DNA of 64,000 bases from Acridotheres tristis. Lineage: Eukaryota; Chordata; Aves; Passeriformes; Sturnidae. Where the stretch lies: NCBI GenBank assembly GCA_037013685.1, contig CM072884.1, forward strand, positions 114,895,730 to 114,959,729, given 5' to 3'. A program made the position numbers and the translations under genes. Positions 57,701 to 64,000 of the stretch are shown piece by piece (position 1 is the first letter of the stretch; the number at the start of each line of letters is the position of its first letter). The notes below the pieces were generated by a model, which saw only the letters and a list, made by a program, of their open reading frames with translations, was not told where the DNA came from and searched no databases.

Positions 57701-60700
57701 TCCCCACCATCAGGATCAGTGGCCCGCAGGGTGTAGAGTGCCACACGACTCTGGTTCTCAGGAACCTCCACGGAGCAGGACTTGCTCTCCAGGTGGGGTG
57801 CATGGTCATTCTCATCCCCCACTGTGATCCATACCGTGGCTTTGGTGAGGCTGGGTGGCAGGCCGGCATCCCGCGCATAGACTGCAGGACACAGAGGCTG
57901 CCTTGACTGGGAGCTACAGCCACAGTGGTTGTATGCCAACACCCAGGCACCCACAGGGCCCAGGCATGACAGCATCGGCATTCCTGCAGCCCCAAACCAC
58001 CCCACAGCCCTGCTGTGCCCCACAGCCCCTCCTCCTTCCCTATGGCCTGCCCTCTCTGCACCACTCCCCAACCCAGCAGCAGAAAGTCCCTGTCTACCCC
58101 CACCGAATCCCTGCCTGCTACCTCCCCTTGCCTACTTGTCAGCACATGCTGCTCCTGCTCCTCCCGGTCCAGGGGACGCGTGGTTACAATGAGCCCCGTC
58201 TGTGGGTGGATGGAGAACGGCCCCCCAGAGAGACCCCCATAGGACACCTGCCCGTTGGCACCTGCGGGGACAAAGGTGCTCTGAAGGCAGCCCAGCAGCA
58301 GCCCCAGCGCCTCATTTGGCTCCCAGTCCTTCACCTCCCTGCTCCCGGCTCTCACCCGGGGTTCACAGGCTGGGTGAGAGGGTGGGCTCACTCCGTGGTG
58401 GCAGAGGTGTGTGTGGGGGTCCAGCCTAACCCAGCTGGTAGGAGGCCAGATGGGCCAAGGAGAACCCACAGAACAAAGGCCACGGGCCGGGGGACCAGAG
58501 GGAACCACAGTCCTTGTTCCATTCTCACCCTCTCCCAAGATTCAGCCCACCTCCCACCTCCAGGCCAGGCGCTGATCCTTCCCTCTGGTCAGCCAGACTC
58601 TCCAAACTGGCAGAATGGAGCAGGGTATACCCAGACCTGGGGCTTCATCTCTAGGCAGGCCCTGAGTGAGCTGGCCAGCTCACCCTTGCCTGCATCCTCA
58701 CCCAGGTCTCGGTCCGTGGCCAGCACCTGCAGCACTGTGCTGCCAGCCGGCAGGTTCTCCATGATGTGAGCTTCATACTCAGGTTTCTCAAAGGCAGGAG
58801 CCTCATCATTGACGTCCAGCACCAGCACGGACAGCAGCTGTGTGGCAGAGAGGCGGGGGAAGCCGTGGTCTGTGGCCACCACCGTCAGGTTGTGCTGTGC
58901 CACCTCCTCCCGGTTCAGGGCCCGCACGATGGAGAGTGCACCTGTGGACACAGGAGAGGGGCAAGCTGGCACCAATGGCACTGGGCCTTATACCTTGGGA
59001 CTACTGTGCAGCTGCAGACACTGGGCTGTGCCAGGGCAGAAGGGTCTCAGGAGACAGCAGCACTATGCCAACCAGATGCTGTGCTTGGGATTCCCTGCAG
59101 TCTCAGTCTCACTCCTCTAGGCTCCTGAACCCACACCTTCCTCTCAACGTACCGTCAACATCCTTGTGTATCCCTGCACCCTCCTCAGCCTCCGTGCTCC
59201 CAGTATTCCTGCTCCACTCCTGCACCCTCCTCAGCCTCCCTGTTCGCAGTATTCCTGCCTCCACCTCTGCACCCTCCTCAACCTCTGTGTTTGCAGTATT
59301 CCTGCCTCCACTCCTGCACCCTCCCAGCCCTCACCAGTGCTGGGGTTGAGGTGAAAGCGGCCATCACTGTTGCCTGCTCGCAAGGAGTAGCTGACACGCC
59401 CATTCTCTCCCAGATCGCTGTCCTGGGCCACCACGTGCAGTGCCACGAAGCCTGTGGGCTGGTCCTCCATGACGCTGACGGTGGCCGGGGAGAGGAAGAC
59501 GGGCACGTTGTCGTTCTCGTCGGTTACAAACACACGGGCTGTGACGGCGGCCGAGCGGCGCTGGCTGACGTTGCGGGGCTGGTCTGTGGCCTCCACCACC
59601 AGCAGGAAGGAGGCAGCAGCCTCCCGGTCGAGGCCCTGGCGCAGGGTCAGCTGCCCCGAGCGGCTGTCGAGCTGGAAGGGGGCTCCGGGTGGCTCCAGGT
59701 GCAGCAGAGCATAGCGCACCTGGCTGTTGGGGCCCACTCCATCCCCATCCAGCGCCTGGAAGGTGAAGATGGAGGAGCCAGCCTGGGCATTCTCAGGCAC
59801 CACAATGGTAATGGGGTCTTCGGGGAAGGTGGGTGCCTGGTCATTGCAGTCTTGCACGTGGATCTGGACCAGCACCAACCTGCTGGAGGGATAGCCGTGC
59901 TGCGTGTCCTCAGCACTCACCTGGAGCACGTGCCGCGCCCCAGCTTCATAGTCCAGCTCACGGGCAGCATAAATCTCCCCTGTCATACTATCAACCACAA
60001 AGGTGCCATCCCCACCACCTCCTACCACCGTGTAGATCAGTTGTCCTCGTGCAGGGGCGTCCGGGGGGGCCACTGAACCAATCACAGACCCCGGCTTGAC
60101 CCCCTCGAGAGGATGCAGGGTCAACACGGTGGTATCAGGCCGTGGCAGTATGCGGGAGGATGGCAACACCTGTGAGGAGAGGAAGGAGTGAGGGGCACGC
60201 ACAGGGGGCTGTGTGCCAGGCACACTCTGGAACACAGGAGAGTCCCTCTGGTCCTCAGAACACACTTTTCACTGTGCGAGTGCCTGAGCCCTGGCACAAA
60301 TTGCCCACAGGTGGTGGAGTCTCCAGCCTTGGAGACAGCCAAAAGCACCCAGACAACCCCATTGGAGCAGGGGGCTGGAGAAGGTGACCTTCACAGGTGC
60401 CTTCCCTCAGCCACTCCTGGGCTCTGCGACTGCGTCCGATACTGCAAAGCCAACAGACGGCAGCAGAAACAATTCTGCAAACATAAGCAAGAGTGAGTAA
60501 GAAGAGAGGTCACGTTCATCCTGATGGAAGACACAGAAAGAGAACACAGTATGACCCCAAGATAAATAAATGCTATCACTAGTTTTATTAAAGATATTGG
60601 AGTTAATTTCGGGATGAAGTGCACTTGCAGATGGGAGAGAAGATAAAGCTGATAGAGCTGTAAAGGCCACCACAGTATGATCTGAAGGGAAAACCTGCAG

Positions 60701-62067
60701 AAGAAGCACATTCCTGTCAAGGAGCTGAGGAAAACAGGAGTGAAAACAAACCTGTCAGCCCAGAGGGGATCAAACCTAGTGACTGTCAAGCAAATATCTA
60801 TTACAGCATGATGGGGATGGCCAGCCTAGCCTCAGTGTTCTGGAGGCTGCAGAACAGCTCTGATGACAAGAACAGTCACAGACATAGTGTAAAAAGGCAA
60901 TGGTATAAAACATTGTTGGTGGCTGAAGGCAGATGTGGCAGGCTAACACTAGGCTCCACTCAAAGGAATGTGGTATATCACACCCACCTGGGCTGGAACT
61001 CAGCTCTGGAGCTCCCACACTAGTGGGGGAAAGGCACAGAGCAGGGACAGCTGTGTGACAGAAAGGACTGAGGATCAGCTGGCTCAAGGGAGCAATGGGC
61101 AGGGCTGGTAGAGATGGCCCAGCAAGGGCAGTCAGATGGCCTTGGCAACTGCAAGGACATGGATGAACAGATGTGAAACAGTGTTTGGTGGGAGTGCCTT
61201 GATGGGGGGAACCGGAACCTCTGCTCTAAAAGGAAGCTCATTACTAATAGCAAAGAAAGGATGTAGCTGCCTGGGCAGTACCAGGCAGGGAGTACCAAAG
61301 TGACACAGACATCAGGGACATCCTGCAGGTCAGAACACTGTCTCTGTGCAGGGAGCCTCAGACATCTTTTCTACACCAAGGTATCTAGGACAGGGTCGGC
61401 TGTCTAAGGCCTGGAGAAGGCAGAACTGCAATTGGCAGTTCTTTGGAAATGAGAACAGGCGCAGGGCCATCCCTTCCCATCCCAGGTTCTCCACGCGGAT
61501 TTTAGGGCTGGATCAACAGCTGAGCAGGAGCAGAGGATGTCCAGGGATGAAGAAGGTAGAGGATGAGGAGGTGGGGAGAAAGGCTGCCAAACAGCTGGAT
61601 GGTGTCTTCCAAGAGGCAAGTGAGGGGTATGTGGTACAGGGACAGGAGGAGCTCGGGTACCTGCACACGAACGATAGCTGACGTGCTGCGAGGCACCGCG
61701 CCGCGGTCGCTGGCTGTCACCGTGAAGATGTACTCGGCACGGTCGGCCCGGCGCAGAACTGTGGCTGTGCGCAGCTCTCCGGTAGCCACGTGCAGAGTGA
61801 AACGCTCTGCCCAGGCTCCTGCAGAGAGAGGAGAACACGGCTGGGAGAAGCATGGTGGAGGGAAGGCAGGGAGGGTGCGAAGGAGGGGAAGTGTGGCATG
61901 GGGATCCCGGGCAGTAGGCACTCATCTGCAAGGCAGAGCAGCACGGATTTGCCAGTCCTGGACCTCGTACCTATCAGTGAGTAGATGATGGTCCCATTCT
62001 CCCCCTCGTCAGGGTCCTTGGCCTGCAGGGAGGCGACCAGGAGTCCCGATGGCTTCTCTTCCAGCAC
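48752..62067 (-). CDS. DCHS1: DCHS1 (protocadherin-16/dachsous cadherin-related 1), C-terminal part, 14 exons, 5' end outside window
   Basis: Exons: 62067-61971, 61818-61661, 60169-59335, 58941-58702, 58261-58136, 57881-57672, 57196-56333, 55856-55743, 54805-54594, 54454-54300, 53136-53006, 52560-52274, 51708-51570, 51366-48752. All join in phase to about 2060 codons plus stop; human DCHS1 has 3298 residues, so about the first 1240 lie beyond 64000. The ectodomain here holds about 15-16 cadherin repeats with calcium-binding motifs ([72 protein letters not shown]). A transmembrane helix ([20 protein letters not shown], near 49800-49890) is followed by [10 protein letters not shown] and a cytoplasmic tail with [20 protein letters not shown], a dachsous signature, ending EEAELRI. 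Dachsous binds FAT4 between cells to control planar polarity and Hippo signalling; that is family knowledge. Confidence 0.95.
53335..53460 (+). mobile_element. CR1 LINE 3' terminus in a DCHS1 intron
   Basis: GTTTAAGAAATGTACTCAGT, GGTTGGACTCAATAATCTCA and GTCTTTTCCAACCTCAATGA, ending in ATTCCATGATTT, are the avian CR1 sense 3' end with its 8-bp terminal repeat type. Confidence 0.92.
54850..54945. repeat. (ATCC)n microsatellite
   Basis: About 95 bases of nearly perfect TCCA/ATCC tetranucleotide repeat next to DCHS1 exon 54805-54594, on the intron side of its acceptor. Confidence 0.98.
55360..55550 (-). mobile_element. CR1 LINE fragment in a DCHS1 intron, antisense to the + strand
   Basis: CCAACCTGGCCTTGGAAACT, CAGGGATGGGGCAGCCACAG, TTCTCTGGGCAACCTGTGCC and CCTCACCACCCTCACAGGGA follow the reverse-complement CR1 order. 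Confidence 0.92.
59160..59330. repeat. Tandem repeat abutting a DCHS1 exon donor
   Basis: About three to four units of about 50-60 bases (CTCCTGCACCCTCCTCAGCC ... GCAGTATTCCTGCC) end a few bases before the donor of exon 60169-59335. Unlike the TRIM3 cases, I do not see coding sequence inside the repeated unit. Confidence 0.8.
60275..60362 (+). mobile_element. Short CR1-like fragment in a DCHS1 intron
   Basis: CCTGGCACAAATTGCCCACA, GGTGGTGGAGTCTCCAGCCT and TGGAGACAGCCAAAAGCACC match one CR1 subfamily in the sense direction. Confidence 0.65.
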
Positions 62068-64000
62068 CTGCCACATGGCCCAGAGAACAGCTGAGTGGCA
62101 CAGGGAACCTCTCAGATCACCTCACAATCCCCCAAGCATGGCACGAGGTCTGCACCGTTTTGCACCAGCCCTACACCTTACCCACAGCACAGACCCCCAG
62201 CAGGACCCACAAGCTGTGCCTGAGGCTGGGAACACGGGGGAGCCCACAGCAATTGGCCTGGGAAGGTTCGGCCTCACCAGCCCTCCTTCCCTTCTGTCCC
62301 ATTTAACAACACACTCGGCAGGGTGGGAGCACACTGCAGGGCTAGAGGTGGGCACTGCTTCACCCGTGTTACACCCCCAACCTCTGCAGGCAGTAAGTGC
62401 GGGGCTCCACAACAGTCCTGGTTCTCCCTGCCCCAACAGACCCCTTCAGCTGCAAATGCCAATGTGTGAGCCCTGACAGCCCAGTGCCAGCCTCCCTGGC
62501 CACAGCCAGGGATCTTCACCGTTCCCACAGCTAGCCAGGGAGTTTTCCCACCTCTGGAAGGTCAGCTGGCAGATCTTCTGGGGCTCAACTTGGAGCTTTT
62601 CCCTTCTCTCCTTTGTTCCTGGGTAGTACTCTCTGTCACACGTGCTCAGGTAACCTTGTGTCCTGAGGGGAGCTGCCTCCTTTGCCACAGAGAGCACGCA
62701 TAACAGCATTGTACACCTTTTCTGGATAGCTATGGAACTGGATGGTGCCCCCATCACTGTCCCTCAGCACCTGTGAGGTTTTGGAATCACCCTCAGCAAA
62801 CATCCCCTGCCTGCTGCAGATCTGCCCCCTCCAGCGCATACTCTTTGGTGGAACAGGATTCCCGCTTGGCACAGGCTCTGCTGTTCCCTCCACCCCAGCA
62901 GATGCTAAATTCCCACCTCAAGGGGACAGACCTCACATTCCCATCCCACCAGCACATCCTGTGGCAAAGACCACCCTCCCAGACCCAGCTGAGCAGAGTG
63001 ATCTGTGCCACTTAATGCTTTTAGGAAAGGGACAAGTGGAATCCAAGCAGGACTCTGGAGAAGTGCATTCAGGTCTCTGGGTGGAGGTGAGGGCCAGAGC
63101 TGTTGCCCAAGCTGCTGGCACTGTGCTGAAGCCCCGGGAGGGGAGACCAGAGGAGCTGGACTCGTTCAGCCAGGCTAAGCAGTGCTGGGACTGTGCTCTG
63201 TAAACACTGGGAGAGAGAGGGAAATTCCAGGGAGAGAGGACAGCTTTTTAACCAAAAACACAATATTGGCAAAAGAACAAATGAGTATAAAATGGTCAGA
63301 AATTAGTTTAGGCTGGAAATGAAGAGATGTTTTCTAGTACCAGATCAAGGAATCTGGAACAGCCTTTCACAGCAGTGATGGAGGCACAGACCTAAATATA
63401 GCCTGGCCCTTGATGAAAGGAGAGTCTGCGTGGACACCTCTGCGTGGGGCCACGCTTCAGAGGCCCCTTCCAACCTCTCCCTGCCACAGGCCGGGGCATC
63501 ATCTGCTCCCTCTGCCCTCAACCCAGACTTGAGTGGTTCCTGCTCAGCCGGCAGGGACACTCTCCCCTTCCATGAGCAATCAGAACCCTTTGAGAAAAGC
63601 AGACATGTCAGTAGTTACACGAGCAACACCCACACAGCCCCATGTACAAATGCCAGTCCAGTCAGACAAACAGGAATGAACAGCAATAGCTGTGGGCTTG
63701 CCTATGCAAACTGGTAAGACAGCGGCCACGTGGGCATATCTGGGTCTGCCCACCCTCCCCGAAGGTTGCTGCAAACATCAGCCTGGTCCCAAGATTACAG
63801 AGCCATTCTGGCCACAAGCACAGCTCTGGCAAGGGCTGGGAATGGATATATAGAAATGTGAGAAACATGGTACGTATGGAACAATCGTCCTGTGAACTTC
63901 CCCGGCTCCCAGCCCACTGTGGCTCAGACACTTCCTGAGCCACAGATCATATTTGTGTTCATCAGCCTTTGATGGATTTTTTTCTTTCCGTGAATCCATC
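62068..64000 (-). other. DCHS1: DCHS1 intron, no exon seen up to the window edge
   Basis: No further cadherin exon is recognisable on the minus strand between 62067 and 64000, so an intron of at least 1.9 kb begins here. A sense-oriented stretch at about 63310-63430 (GAATCTGGAACAGCCTTTCA, then ATGGAGGCACAGACCTAAAT) resembles an old CR1-type LINE tail, but only weakly. Confidence 0.55.

Noticed and set aside
62636..62893. Minus-strand segment reading VLRDSDGGTIQFHSYPEK after an AG
   Set aside because: It looked like a candidate DCHS1 exon, but it has no cadherin motif and no convincing donor in phase with the 62067 exon.

Overview
This is vertebrate nuclear DNA, almost certainly from a bird and probably from a GC-rich microchromosome. 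The evidence is intron-split genes with GT-AG junctions, very short introns, CpG-rich promoters, introns packed with minisatellites, and several CR1 LINE fragments with the avian 3' end. The style of CR1 and a possible ERV LTR fragment suggest a songbird, but I hold that loosely. There are no operons, CRISPR arrays or other prokaryotic features.

The layout matches the human 11p15.4 order TRIM3 - ARFIP2 - TIMM10B - (DNHD1 in mammals) - RRP8 - ILK - TAF10 - TPP1 - DCHS1, in the same relative orientations. From left to right: a CR1 fragment (about 200-1600); TRIM3 (-, 2506-9352); ARFIP2 (-, 13783-17318), which shares a bidirectional CpG promoter with TIMM10B (+, 18440-19117); an FBXW7-like F-box/WD40 gene (-, 19903-26660) in the mammalian DNHD1 slot; RRP8 (-, 26839-29724), whose last exon is disturbed by a 100-N assembly gap with a 322-bp duplicated flank; ILK (+, 31517-35478); TAF10 (-, 36389-37925); TPP1 (-, 38189-43678), with a cluster of CLEAR-like E-boxes just upstream; and the C-terminal 2060 residues or so of DCHS1 (-, 48752-62067), whose N-terminal exons lie beyond the right edge.

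I joined exons by hand at GT-AG boundaries with reading phase checked. The reconstructed proteins are 744 aa (TRIM3), 344 aa (ARFIP2), 113 aa (TIMM10B), 755 aa (FBXW7-like), 361 aa (RRP8), 452 aa (ILK), 200 aa (TAF10), 574 aa (TPP1) and 2060 aa (partial DCHS1). None has an internal stop, so all nine genes look intact.

The genes are housekeeping and adhesion genes with no shared pathway. They cover ubiquitin ligases (TRIM3, FBXW7-like), membrane traffic (ARFIP2), mitochondrial import (TIMM10B), rRNA and chromatin methylation (RRP8), integrin adhesion (ILK), transcription initiation (TAF10), lysosomal proteolysis (TPP1) and planar polarity (DCHS1). Two observations stand out. The FBXW7-like gene carries an N-terminal ComEA-type helix-hairpin-helix that human FBXW7 isoforms lack. 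Across at least four genes, intronic tandem repeats have captured exon edges together with their splice sites, leaving decoy exon ends at 50-110 bp spacing.
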